Positions 25,420 to 33,936 of a DNA stretch of 64,000 nucleotides are shown one piece after another; the stretch's first letter is position 1; each line of letters opens with the position of its first letter. The position numbers and the translations under genes are program-made. The DNA is taken from positions 806,001 to 870,000 of the forward strand of contig CAZHLJ010000001.1 in NCBI GenBank assembly GCA_964533215.1. Reading direction: 5' to 3'. This DNA comes from Bact-08 sp964533215 (lineage in GTDB: Bacteria; Bacteroidota; Bacteroidia; Bacteroidales; UBA932). The notes below the pieces were generated by a model. That model was not told the DNA's origin. It searched no databases and saw nothing but the letters and a program-made list of their open reading frames with translations.

Positions 25420-26817
25420 TTATTTTCCGGTTTCGAAGTTAACCGCGTAGCTTTTAATGGCTATACCCTCGGGAGATTTGAAACCCCTGCCTGTGAGAAC
25501 AAACTGATAAGCTTTTTTAGGTAATAGTTCGACACCCATGACAACTGACATGTTTCCAGGAGTGTATTCAATCTTTAAGATTTTTGGGAAAGCTTCAGGA
25601 CCAGACTGCCCATAAACGATTGAGTAAGCCTTGCCGCTTAGCGGTTTGTCGAAGTTTATGGTTATTGTTTTAACTGTAGGACTCACGTTTTTGTCACCAT
25701 TCGAAAATTCCGAAATTGAAGATACTTTAGGTCTCCTGGTTTCAATTTCAAGACCAATTGACAAATATCGTTTATACTCAACGGCAAGTTTCGGAACATA
25801 ACTCTCCAGATTTGGGTAAATATCTCTTTGAGAACTATATTTGTCTAACTCCCCAACAAGCTCCTTGATCCAGAAGAACCCCCTGTCAATCTGATTCTGA
25901 GTCTCCCTCTGAATTGCAGCATCGGCATAATTGTGATCTTTCATATACTTTATAACAGATGCACGGACAAGAGCCTCGTTCATCATTATGAGCCAACCTC
26001 CATAAGCCTGCGACCGCATTTCATTTTCGACCAAAGAGAAAAGCTGTTCGCCGCACTCTTTAAGCAAGTTGCTGTTTTTCAGATTTATGTGGTTAATAAA
26101 CGAGTGGTTGAATTCGTGCAGTAGGGTAGGGAAGTAGTCCTCAACTCTAAAGAGAGGCATACCTGTACTGTCGGTACTCCATGCACCCATAATAGCAAAG
26201 GCCTCTTTGTTGCCATCTTTATAATTGACAGAGACTCCGTAATTACCCGGTCCATTGCCAAGGCCGTTGATAATAGTGAATTTCTCAGATGCTCCCTGCC
26301 CGTAAAAAGTCTTGTACCAATTTATATCTATCTGCTCATACACCGGAAGGAAACGATTTGCCACCTCTTTGTAAAAATCCTTATTGCTTTTGAAGAACTC
26401 CTCACAATGAGCGTCGGTATAAAATTTTCTGAGAAGAAACGTGAATTTATCAGCACACTCCGCACCCCATCTCTTTTCCAGAGAGTTGGCCGCAATATCT
26501 TTCCTGAGAAACAGATTCTTGTCGAGATTCACAGCCATAGACATCACCGCATCATAACCCAGCCCCCGTTCATTCATAACCGATTTAACATACCGGATAA
26601 GTTCATGATCTCTGAACTTGTTGAAATGATCCTCTATTTTGCTGACATACAATTTGATATCTTTAGAGGAATATTCCGCCCTGCCCGCCAGTCGGAAAAC
26701 GATACTCATCAGCTCCACACGATTATCAACCAGAGGCCTCTCCAGAACCTGTTTCACCTGTGCAGAAGAATACAGGCATACAAATATCAGTAAGGCGGAT
26801 AAAAATAATTTTTTCAT
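25420..26817 (-). CDS. DUF4932 family putative zinc metalloprotease
   Basis: A 465-residue exported protein with a signal peptide (cleavage near SSAQ, residue 19). The central region matches DUF4932 and contains HEFNHSFINH (about 239-248), an HExxH zinc-protease motif; a downstream Glu in LVENEMRSQAYGG could be the third ligand. The last 100 residues form an Ig-like/Big_5-type domain (KTITINFDKPLSGKAY). Members are common in Bacteroidota, and their substrates are unknown. It lies alone, 13 bases downstream of the acetyltransferase stop codon and over 100 bases from the lipoprotein gene. Confidence 0.8.
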   Translation of the reverse strand: MKKLFLSALLIFVCLYSSAQVKQVLERPLVDNRVELMSIVFRLAGRAEYSSKDIKLYVSKIEDHFNKFRDHELIRYVKSVMNERGLGYDAVMSMAVNLDKNLFLRKDIAANSLEKRWGAECADKFTFLLRKFYTDAHCEEFFKSNKDFYKEVANRFLPVYEQIDINWYKTFYGQGASEKFTIINGLGNGPGNYGVSVNYKDGNKEAFAIMGAWSTDSTGMPLFRVEDYFPTLLHEFNHSFINHINLKNSNLLKECGEQLFSLVENEMRSQAYGGWLIMMNEALVRASVIKYMKDHNYADAAIQRETQNQIDRGFFWIKELVGELDKYSSQRDIYPNLESYVPKLAVEYKRYLSIGLEIETRRPKVSSISEFSNGDKNVSPTVKTITINFDKPLSGKAYSIVYGQSGPEAFPKILKIEYTPGNMSVVMGVELLPKKAYQFVLTGRGFKSPEGIAIKSYAVNFETGK

Positions 26818-26830
26818 ATTTTACTTAATT

Positions 26831-27454
26831 TTATATCAATTTATCAATATCTCCACTCATAATATTTTGAAGATTATTCTTTATTTTAATTTCATCCCAA
26901 TTCCACCATTGGATTTGGATTAATTTTTTTATCGTTTCTTCGGAATATCGTTTCTTTATTTCTTTTGCAGGTACTCCCCCAACAATCGTATATGGAGGAA
27001 CGTCTTTTGTAACAACAGCTCTAGTGCCTATTATTGCACCGTCTCCAATCTTAACCCCTTGCATTATAACAGCCTCATAACCAATCCAGACATCGTTCCC
27101 GATTATTATATCACCTTCATTATCCCAAGCGTCTGTTACATTATTTCTATCTAAATTCCACTCTTCAAAGAAAAGAGGAAATGGAAATGTCGATAAAGAT
27201 GACATTTTATGATTTCCCGATGTAAACATAAATTTTGCACCGCAAGCAATTGAACAAAATTTTCCAATTATTAATTTATCGTTATTGATTGGATAATGAT
27301 ACAAAACATTGTTGTTTTCGAATTGAGTTGGGTCTTTTTCGAAATCGTTATACATTGTGTACTCTCCAACAATAATATTAGGTTTTGTAATTGTCGGTTT
27401 CAAATACACCGTCTCTTTATCACCTGTTCTCGGATATACTTTTTTACTATTCAT
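26831..27454 (-). CDS. Vat-like (xenobiotic) O-acetyltransferase, CatB-related family
   Basis: A 207-residue left-handed beta-helix acetyltransferase. KPTITKPNIIVGEYTMY, HYPINNDKLIIGKFCSI, GNHKM and GNDVWIGYEAVIMQGVKI follow, in order, the Vat streptogramin A acetyltransferases, including the catalytic His in the SGNHKM segment and the final QWWNWD block. It differs from known Vat proteins at many positions, so drug resistance is a prediction only; other members of the xenobiotic acetyltransferase family modify chloramphenicol or sugars. It is AT-rich compared with the core genes and marks the beginning of the accessory region. Confidence 0.8.
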   Translation of the reverse strand: MNSKKVYPRTGDKETVYLKPTITKPNIIVGEYTMYNDFEKDPTQFENNNVLYHYPINNDKLIIGKFCSIACGAKFMFTSGNHKMSSLSTFPFPLFFEEWNLDRNNVTDAWDNEGDIIIGNDVWIGYEAVIMQGVKIGDGAIIGTRAVVTKDVPPYTIVGGVPAKEIKKRYSEETIKKLIQIQWWNWDEIKIKNNLQNIMSGDIDKLI

Positions 27455-27546
27455 TTTTTTTAATCATATTAATTATCTGTTGAGGCGAAGCCCAAGCCGG
27501 TACTCCGGCGTAGCAAATACATGCTGCTAGATGCTGTGCTGCATTT

Positions 27547-27672
27547 TTATATCAATTCTTTTTCCATCCACACCACATCAAAATATTTATCAAATTTTTT
27601 ACCCGCATTTTTAAAATGGCCACATTTTACAAATCCATTTTTTCCATGAAACTATTGGGGAGTATTATAGCC
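27547..27672 (-). pseudogene. C-terminal remnant of a GNAT (phosphinothricin-type) acetyltransferase
   Basis: Too short for normal gene calling. Read on the minus strand it encodes about 41 residues before a TAA: the segment around ILPNSFMEKNGFVKCGHFK, then GKKFDKYFDVVWMEKELI. This matches the C-terminal acetyl-CoA binding end of N-acetyltransferases (pattern LPN...EKxGF...G...DVVWM). The frame is intact up to the stop of the neighbouring TonB-type gene and then lost, so the gene was cut by a recombination event. Nothing else in the gap between 27455 and 27678 looks coding; a GCCGG-TACT-CCGGC hairpin sits near 27496. Confidence 0.6.
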
Positions 27673-27678
27673 GTACTT

Positions 27679-28209
27679 TTATCTTAAAATAAAACTAATT
27701 GGATATATAAATTCAACTTTTACGGGAGTATTATTTACCAACCCAGGCTTCCACTTTGGAGAAGCTTCTATAACTCTCTTAGCTTCGTTTTTTAATAACA
27801 CGTTTTCACCTTTTATTACATTTAGAAATTTGACTTCACCAGTCTCTGTAATTAAAAATTGAACATAAATTATTCCTTCTATACCTTTCTTCTGTGCTTC
27901 ATTGGGGTAAATAAGGTGTCTGCTTACATAATCTCTAAAAGCATCTAATCCATTTGGAAATTCTGGCATTGTCTCTGAGACTGAATATATAGTGCCGTAC
28001 TCTTTAATACTTTTCTTACACCATTTTATTTTTTCTTCGTTTTTGAAAATTGTTTTATAGGTCTTTAAGTCTTTTTTCTGGGAAATATCCAGTTTATATA
28101 TTGTTCCATCTTTCATTAAAGCTATTGTACTATCAGAAAGACCTTGACAAAAGGATGTCTGTAAAGAAATGGATGCAAAAATAATTGTAATCAAAGAGAA
28201 CTTTTTCAT
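27679..28209 (-). CDS. Exported protein with a TonB C-terminal domain
   Basis: About 176 residues: signal peptide (MKKFSLITIIFASISLQTSF), a linker, then a TonB_C-type domain (about 80-176) with MPEFPNGLDAFRDYVSRHLI, YPNEAQKKGIEGIIYVQFLI and the final WKPGLVNNTPVKVEFIYPI. Such proteins with a TonB domain but no membrane-spanning proline-rich arm are common as exported orphans in Bacteroidota and need not energise transport. A longer reading to 28284 has no obvious function; starts at 28218 or 28209 put the signal peptide at the N-terminus. It belongs to the minus-strand, AT-rich accessory region. Confidence 0.75.
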   Translation of the reverse strand: MKKFSLITIIFASISLQTSFCQGLSDSTIALMKDGTIYKLDISQKKDLKTYKTIFKNEEKIKWCKKSIKEYGTIYSVSETMPEFPNGLDAFRDYVSRHLIYPNEAQKKGIEGIIYVQFLITETGEVKFLNVIKGENVLLKNEAKRVIEASPKWKPGLVNNTPVKVEFIYPISFILR

Positions 28210-28387
28210 AGGATTCATTTTAGTATGGTATACAACAGTCAGGGCTATGCGACGCAGTGGATGTCGTGGATGCGAACTTGTCACCCGAGCAGAAAGCTTG
28301 CAAGCAAGAGCTAAGAACGCCTAATCACTTAAATTCCAGTGGTGCATGAACCTTTATTGTAAGCAACCATTTTTATTTCATAACTTT

Positions 28388-29311
28388 TTATAATAATTCT
28401 AATCTCAAATTACGCTGCTCTGTAAATGGCGTTTCAAATTGACAGTTCTTATATTCTTTGTCGCAATTGATTTTAATTTTAAGATTGAGTTGGTTGAACA
28501 TTGTAGCATTGATGATTTTTCCGTCCGATTTTTGAATTGTGCTATTGATGTTAAAATACTCTCTGCCATATTGAACCATATATTTTTCAGCACCGGTTTG
28601 CATTACCATTTGAAAATTATTAATTGTATTAGGAACAACAGGTACATTCATATCAGGTGTTAAAAAAGAAAGGCAAGGTTGAGACGGTGGGGAAAAAGTT
28701 GTAAGAATCATTACCTGATTTTTTGTAATATCAGTCATCTTTAAAGAAATTGCAATGCAATCTTCACCCTTTAAAATATAAGATCCATTTGAGAAATCAG
28801 CAATAACTGGCTCTTTATTTATTATACTATCACCTTTGTTATTAAGTTTAGTTGCCCCAACCAAAGGACTTACGGCAACAAAAAAGGTATTAAAATCTTG
28901 TATAGGTTCAGTCATATCAGGAACCTCAATTTTTGGAAGGTCAATTTTACCTCTTGGGTCTAGCGAAATTATGTAAGGTTTTACCGAAAGTGCTGCTTTG
29001 GTTGCATCTATTGTGTCTTTAGTATTTATTGTTTTTCTATAAATCCAACGAACTTCATCATAAGGAGTCCCAAGACTGTCCTTGATGACCCTTAACTCGC
29101 AAATTGCAATATTAGTATGGTCAAATTTTCCATCGTGAAATTCTTCCATTGTAAGTTTATAGCGATAAATTTCACCTATTTTATATTTTCTGCCAAATAA
29201 ATCACTTGCCGGCAATCCTGCATTTTGAGAGAACAATGGATAAGTAACGTTTAGAAATAAAATCATAAACAATACCGAAATGACATTTGATTTTTTAGTC
29301 TGTGTTTTCAT
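28388..29311 (-). CDS. Hypothetical exported protein
   Basis: A 307-residue protein with a signal peptide (about 1-30, ending PLFSQN). The mature part is likely beta-rich, with KYKIGEIYRYKLTMEEFHDG and YMVQYGREYFNINSTIQK; I recognise no family. It is AT-rich, single, and on the same strand as its island neighbours. The gap before it (28285-28387) holds short inverted repeats (GCTTGCAAGC) but no gene. Confidence 0.6.
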   Translation of the reverse strand: MKTQTKKSNVISVLFMILFLNVTYPLFSQNAGLPASDLFGRKYKIGEIYRYKLTMEEFHDGKFDHTNIAICELRVIKDSLGTPYDEVRWIYRKTINTKDTIDATKAALSVKPYIISLDPRGKIDLPKIEVPDMTEPIQDFNTFFVAVSPLVGATKLNNKGDSIINKEPVIADFSNGSYILKGEDCIAISLKMTDITKNQVMILTTFSPPSQPCLSFLTPDMNVPVVPNTINNFQMVMQTGAEKYMVQYGREYFNINSTIQKSDGKIINATMFNQLNLKIKINCDKEYKNCQFETPFTEQRNLRLELL

Positions 29312-29461
29312 AATTTATCTGTGAGTGTTTTCTGTCACACAACGGTCAATTGTATGATTAGTGGCAGATTGCATGGTACTTTCCTTTCAAACCGCTACGC
29401 TGTTTGAGCGGGCGACAAACCTTGATATTTACCACATCGCCTTCCATTACTTATACAAAAT

Positions 29462-30296
29462 GTGTGCGCCCTGCATGAGCAGAGCACACCCTGCCCGAAG
29501 CTCATTGTAAAATTCAAAAGTACAAATTTATTTTCAAGAAAGTGAAGGGTTTGGTGTATTTTTCCAGAGGGTGTAAGTCCCTTATGCGCAAGGGTAACGT
29601 CTTGAAGCATTAGCAAGTCGCAAGGAGGTTTACCGTGAGGTATACACTGAAGGCAGCGAAATACGAAGTATTCATGAACACCATTGAAAATTAACGTTAA
29701 GTGAATATACTGCAAAATCCGGTACTGACGAAAAGGAAGGCTACATTCGTACCTACGTATGTAAAGGGAGAAAGAGGCAAATACCAGTTGGTGGTAAGCG
29801 AGAAAGGGTGGAAGTCGTTAAAGCAAAAACTCAAGGCAATCACAAGAAAAACTACACCATGCACCTTTGACGAGCGCATCCGAAGAATCAAAGAAGTCCA
29901 GAGAGGCTGGCTGGGGTACTACCGAATGGCAAGTATCCAAGTCAAACTAAAAGAGCTTGACAGATGGCTGCGAAACCGTCTGAGGTATTGCATCTGGCAT
30001 CATTGGAACAAACCTGAGAGAAAGAGGAAAAACCTCATTCGACTGGGAGTAGACCGGGAACATGCCTTTTCATGGAGCAGGACAAGAATGGGAGGGTGGG
30101 CAGTTGCCCAGAGTCCCATTCTTGTCACGACGATTACTTTAGAACGCCTGTGTAAAAGAGGTTACGAGGCTATGTTTACACATTACTTGAAAATTGCCCC
30201 ACATCTTAATGAACCGCTGTATACGAGACCCGTATGTACAGTGGTGTGAGAGGCTCTCCCCGTCGGGTTAACTGGCGGGGCAGTCTACTCGATTAC
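29462..30296 (+). mobile_element. Internally deleted group II intron
   Basis: Starts with GTGTGCG, the group II 5' consensus, within a stem (GTGTGC/GCACAC). A domain I-like stretch at 29560-29640 follows, then a truncated maturase reading frame. The end carries a domain V-like hairpin (about 30220-30252, with GTATACGAGACCCGTATGTAC) and a domain VI-like stem ending in CTACTCGATT, so the 3' end is near 30296. At about 835 bases it is far too short for an intact mobile intron; most of the reverse transcriptase is deleted. It runs opposite to all surrounding genes. Ends are approximate. Confidence 0.75.
29701..30249 (+). pseudogene. Truncated group II intron maturase (X domain only)
   Basis: About 180 residues corresponding to the C-terminal maturase (GIIM) domain: KGWKSLKQKLKAITRK, then RIRRIKEVQRGWLGYYRMAS and the tail LNEPLYTRPVCTVV that runs into domain V. 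The reverse transcriptase domains (with YADD) that normally precede it are absent; the frame begins abruptly with a short segment of no clear origin. It cannot support retrohoming alone, though splicing help in trans from another copy is possible. Confidence 0.8.
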
Positions 30297-30322
30297 CACT
30301 TCGGGGTTTTTTTTTATTTTTT

Positions 30323-30970
30323 TTATTCGTCATCTCGTCGATTACAATAATCATTTTCAGCTCTAATTTTAGATTGTAATTCAGTTTTATTGGGGTTATA
30401 ATCTGTTAATTCATAAAATCGATTCAATGTTTTTTCAGTAAATTCAGTATAATTCCTTCTATTTATTTTATACTTAAACATTTTATTTACCGAATGTGTA
30501 AATATCTTTGGTTTTATGTCACTGTTAATTATAGTTGTTATTCTAACATAAATTTTAGAATGTGTCTTTAAATTTATGTGGTCTAAAAACCCTAAATCGT
30601 ATTGAAACATATGATTTGATGTGTTCTCATTTAATGTGTTTTTATTTTCGTTTTTTTCATATTCTTTGTTAGATAATTTTCTTTCACAAAAAATATGATT
30701 GAATAGTCTGAAACCACTCACAAATTCAATATCTGGTGTCTCTGTTATTAAGAAATTTTGTTTTTTATTTTGAATACTAACACTCAATAACATCTTGCTA
30801 TTATTATCAATAAATCGAATAACAGCGCTTGATTTGAATGGATTGAATAGCGAAATAAACCCAAATAACATGTCCTTACCCACTGTCCATAAAAATGCAA
30901 CTAATGCAATTAAATTTGCAAGAGATTGAGTGTCAAAATTTTTAAAGTAATTACAAATAATTGTCCACAT
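30323..30970 (-). CDS. Hypothetical membrane protein of the accessory region
   Basis: About 215 residues, with one likely membrane helix near the N-terminus (NLIALVAFLWTVGKDMLFGF) and a very Asn/Lys-rich remainder. A reading from 31108 adds 46 residues of low-complexity sequence; I prefer the ATG at 30970 (MWTIICNYF), directly before the helix. I recognise no family. The composition is strongly AT-rich, as for the next genes. Confidence 0.55.
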   Translation of the reverse strand: MWTIICNYFKNFDTQSLANLIALVAFLWTVGKDMLFGFISLFNPFKSSAVIRFIDNNSKMLLSVSIQNKKQNFLITETPDIEFVSGFRLFNHIFCERKLSNKEYEKNENKNTLNENTSNHMFQYDLGFLDHINLKTHSKIYVRITTIINSDIKPKIFTHSVNKMFKYKINRRNYTEFTEKTLNRFYELTDYNPNKTELQSKIRAENDYCNRRDDE

Positions 30971-31536
30971 ATTTTTGTCTTTTAAGTTTTCTTTTTTCTC
31001 TGTCAACTTTGTCCACCAACTTGTCTTTGTCTTTGGTGTTGCACTGTCGTTTTTTAAACTGAGTGGTAACGGTTTGGCGGTATGTTTTTGTTGCCGATTT
31101 CGAAGCACTTTCCTGTCATGTTACACGAGAGTTTATTAGATGCTGAAACGCTGAAACCCGCACTATCTCGGCAATAAAATATACCGTCTGTTATGCACTG
31201 GCGGTTCTTGTCTGTCCGTGTGTTTGGGTCAAATTGCACTTTCATATTAAACTTGTCAATGCTATCATTAATTCCTTTATTGTCAGGGTCGGTGGTGCGT
31301 TGGAGTATTTTAATTTTTTCTTTAAAGAGGGGGATAAAAATTTTGAAATTCTCTCTGGGTTGGGGCAGACACACTCTTTGGCAAGCTTTGGTTTGAGCTT
31401 GTGCTTGTGGGGTTTGACAATGTGTGTGGCTGCTGCGATAGCTCATTCGGCATTCCATATTACAATAGATTGACTTTTTATAAGCAACTAAATACTTTTC
31501 ATAAAATCACATAAAAAAATACAATTAAAAAATAAG
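30971..31536. other. Gene-free gap with nested hairpins
   Basis: No convincing gene in about 560 bases. A nested imperfect hairpin lies at 31365-31433: GCAGACACAC pairs with GTGTGTGGCTGC, and inside it CAAGCT pairs with AGCTTG. The left copy of the 15-bp inverted repeat that flanks the defence unit is also here. Open frames on both strands look accidental. Confidence 0.5.
31184..31198 (+). repeat. Left copy of a 15-bp inverted repeat (CCGTCTGTTATGCAC)
   Basis: The reverse complement of 37012-37026 reads CCGTCCGTTATGCAC, so 14 of 15 bases match; GCGG follows two bases later in both copies. The pair brackets the two-gene putative defence unit. Confidence 0.55.
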
Positions 31537-33879
31537 TTAAAAAGAAATATCCATTAACTCTGCATTATCTTCGGAATTAAAAAGTCTATTAACCGCAAGG
31601 GATTCATTGATAACGGAAGAAGTATTTTGTAAATTTTCAATTTTGATTTCCTTCTCTGAAATTTTTGTTAAATTCTTAATTAACTGTGATTCATAATCGT
31701 AAACATATTCTTCAATTGACGGAGAAACATCTATTTTTAATGCTTGATTTAAACTTTTTATTTCGTCTTTCCTTCTTCTTATTGCTTCAATTAATTCAGT
31801 TTCATCAACTATTTCATTGATTTTGTATGTGTTTGACATAAAATAATTAAGTTCTTTTTCCCAACACCTATTTACATTACTTTGATATACTTCATAGAAT
31901 TCAGTCCAAGCATTTTGATTTGATACAATAAAATCAGAATAAATTTCATGTCTTGAAATCAGTTTAGATAAGGCTTCTATTAAAAAATGAGAAGGGAGAT
32001 TTTCTGATAGCTTAATAAACATTTCATCTAAAGAAAAGGAAAAGCGATTTAATAGATTATTATTTGCAATGTAATCTAAAATTTCAATAAGATATTCTCT
32101 ATCGTACCAGCTTAATGTATTAATTTTCAAATTATCCATTATTGAAACTACCATTATTTCTATTTCTTTCCATTGAAACAAACGGATTAAACAAATAACA
32201 GTATCAATTTCTGAATTACCAGTAAGCGAATTTAAATTTGAAACTTTTGAAGTTAATATATCGAGTAGTTTTTTACGATTATTTGTGTCTAAATAAATTC
32301 TTTTGGAGTCTTTTCCAATTTTAGTCGTAATCCTACCTTTAAATTGTTCAAAATAATATGCAGAATTATAAATGTTAAAGTATTCATCTAAATCTTTGGA
32401 TGAAAAATAAAAATATAAAAAATCTTCAATTGATGGATTAAAAAACCGATACTCTGTTGAATTACTATATTTCTCAATTTTTATTGTTCTGTTTATAAAA
32501 GCACCTACCAATTCTTGCAGGACCTTATTGAAAACATTACCTTTCCGTTGATAATTATTGTATTTAACTTCAAAAGCAATACGAGATTCAAAAGCATTTT
32601 TTAATATATGTTCACTTATCACAAATCTACTACCCAAAGAATACATTGTTGAAAGTAGTATTCTTGCATTTTCTGAAATCTGGACTGTGTAGGACTTTTC
32701 CCAAATTTTTTCAGGATTTTCTAAAAAACTAATAACTTCAACTTCATATTCAACATTCCTTTGAAGGCGTTCAATATCTGTAAAAAACTCAACAAGACGG
32801 GGGTTGTAGTTATTATGCATAATTACTTTCCAATAGAATTGATTCTTAAAAAATACAGATTTTAAATCTTCTGATAGATTAGAAAAATAGATATGATTAT
32901 AAAGAATTTTTGCTTTTTCCAAATTTCCATAATCTTCTATTTTAACCTCATGTTGAGAAATATCAATTTTTGAATTATTAATTATTTCGGATTCGCTTTT
33001 TGCCTGATTTAGAATAGTAGTTCTGCATGTAAGAATTAATCGTTTATTTTTATCGCTTTTAACTCTTTCAATAAAATTTATAATTGCAGAATCTACATTA
33101 CGAGAACTAGTAAGGTCTAATGTAATTGTTCCTAAGAAATCGTTAAAATAAAATACTTGTTTCGCACCAGATTCAAAAGCTTCTTCTGCCTCTCTAATTT
33201 CTGTAACATAAACTAATTCATAATTTTCGGCTAATAATTGATATGTCAACATATCTGCCAAAGTAGTTTTTCCAATGCCTGGAGCACCAGTAATCAGAAT
33301 AAAATGTTTATTATTTAATATTTCAACAGATAAGCCGTGAGTTTGATTTGGAACAAATATTTTAATTCTTTCTTTTATTTTTGAATCAACAAATTCCGAA
33401 CGACCATGAACACCGTTTTTAAGAATTCTTTTTAAAACCGCAGTACTTGAAAGCCATAATTTAAAATGAACCTTTACTATTTCAGGATTTGCACGAAGAA
33501 AATAGTTTAAGTCCTCTTTGCCAAGAATATCATCAGATGAAAGGATATAAGGGTTTAAAATATTTATAATATCTTCTTTATTTTTGTAACTAAGAGGTAA
33601 TGAGGTTACCAGAATATATCTTTTGGGATTTAATTTTTTAACCTTACTTAACTCCTCTTTTTTTAAAGAACTTTTTAATTTAGACAAGCCTGAACCTAAA
33701 TAATGCTTAACCTGTACAATTATTTCATTTTCACTATTATTAGACGCATATCTTAAGTCAGCACCTTGGTCAGCCCCCATTTTAAAAGACTGAAAATTAA
33801 TATTCAGTCTTTTTGATAGAATATCTTGTGCTAATTCTTCTAAATCTTTGTCTTGTAATGTTGAAAAATTATAGCTCAT
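31537..33879 (-). CDS. Mrr-like nuclease fused to a STAND (nSTAND3-type) NTPase
   Basis: A 780-residue protein. The first 100 residues form a PD-(D/E)xK nuclease of the Mrr type: an acidic helix DLEELAQDIL (about 12-21), GADQGADLR with the catalytic Asp (about 41) and EIIVQVKHY with QxK (about 56-58). A P-loop NTPase follows: Walker A GAPGIGKTTLA (about 198), a Walker B-like VFYFNDF (about 240) and LILTCRTT, then a long helical C-terminal region (about 350-780) that may sense a ligand. Nuclease-STAND fusions are typical of anti-phage proteins (Avs-like). It lies 57 bases downstream of the zinc-hook ATPase gene and is probably co-transcribed with it. Activity is inferred. Confidence 0.8.
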   Translation of the reverse strand: MSYNFSTLQDKDLEELAQDILSKRLNINFQSFKMGADQGADLRYASNNSENEIIVQVKHYLGSGLSKLKSSLKKEELSKVKKLNPKRYILVTSLPLSYKNKEDIINILNPYILSSDDILGKEDLNYFLRANPEIVKVHFKLWLSSTAVLKRILKNGVHGRSEFVDSKIKERIKIFVPNQTHGLSVEILNNKHFILITGAPGIGKTTLADMLTYQLLAENYELVYVTEIREAEEAFESGAKQVFYFNDFLGTITLDLTSSRNVDSAIINFIERVKSDKNKRLILTCRTTILNQAKSESEIINNSKIDISQHEVKIEDYGNLEKAKILYNHIYFSNLSEDLKSVFFKNQFYWKVIMHNNYNPRLVEFFTDIERLQRNVEYEVEVISFLENPEKIWEKSYTVQISENARILLSTMYSLGSRFVISEHILKNAFESRIAFEVKYNNYQRKGNVFNKVLQELVGAFINRTIKIEKYSNSTEYRFFNPSIEDFLYFYFSSKDLDEYFNIYNSAYYFEQFKGRITTKIGKDSKRIYLDTNNRKKLLDILTSKVSNLNSLTGNSEIDTVICLIRLFQWKEIEIMVVSIMDNLKINTLSWYDREYLIEILDYIANNNLLNRFSFSLDEMFIKLSENLPSHFLIEALSKLISRHEIYSDFIVSNQNAWTEFYEVYQSNVNRCWEKELNYFMSNTYKINEIVDETELIEAIRRRKDEIKSLNQALKIDVSPSIEEYVYDYESQLIKNLTKISEKEIKIENLQNTSSVINESLAVNRLFNSEDNAELMDISF

Positions 33880-33936
33880 TGGTAAACACTTATAAGGGAT
33901 AAATAAAGTAATGCGGTTTTGTTTAAAAAACTAATA

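Noticed and set aside
29395..29715. Minus-strand open frame in the group II intron
   Set aside because: It is antisense to the intron's domain I and has no similarity to any protein I know.
31054..31458. Minus-strand open frame upstream of the hypothetical membrane gene
   Set aside because: It covers a nested hairpin and an inverted repeat and has no recognisable product.
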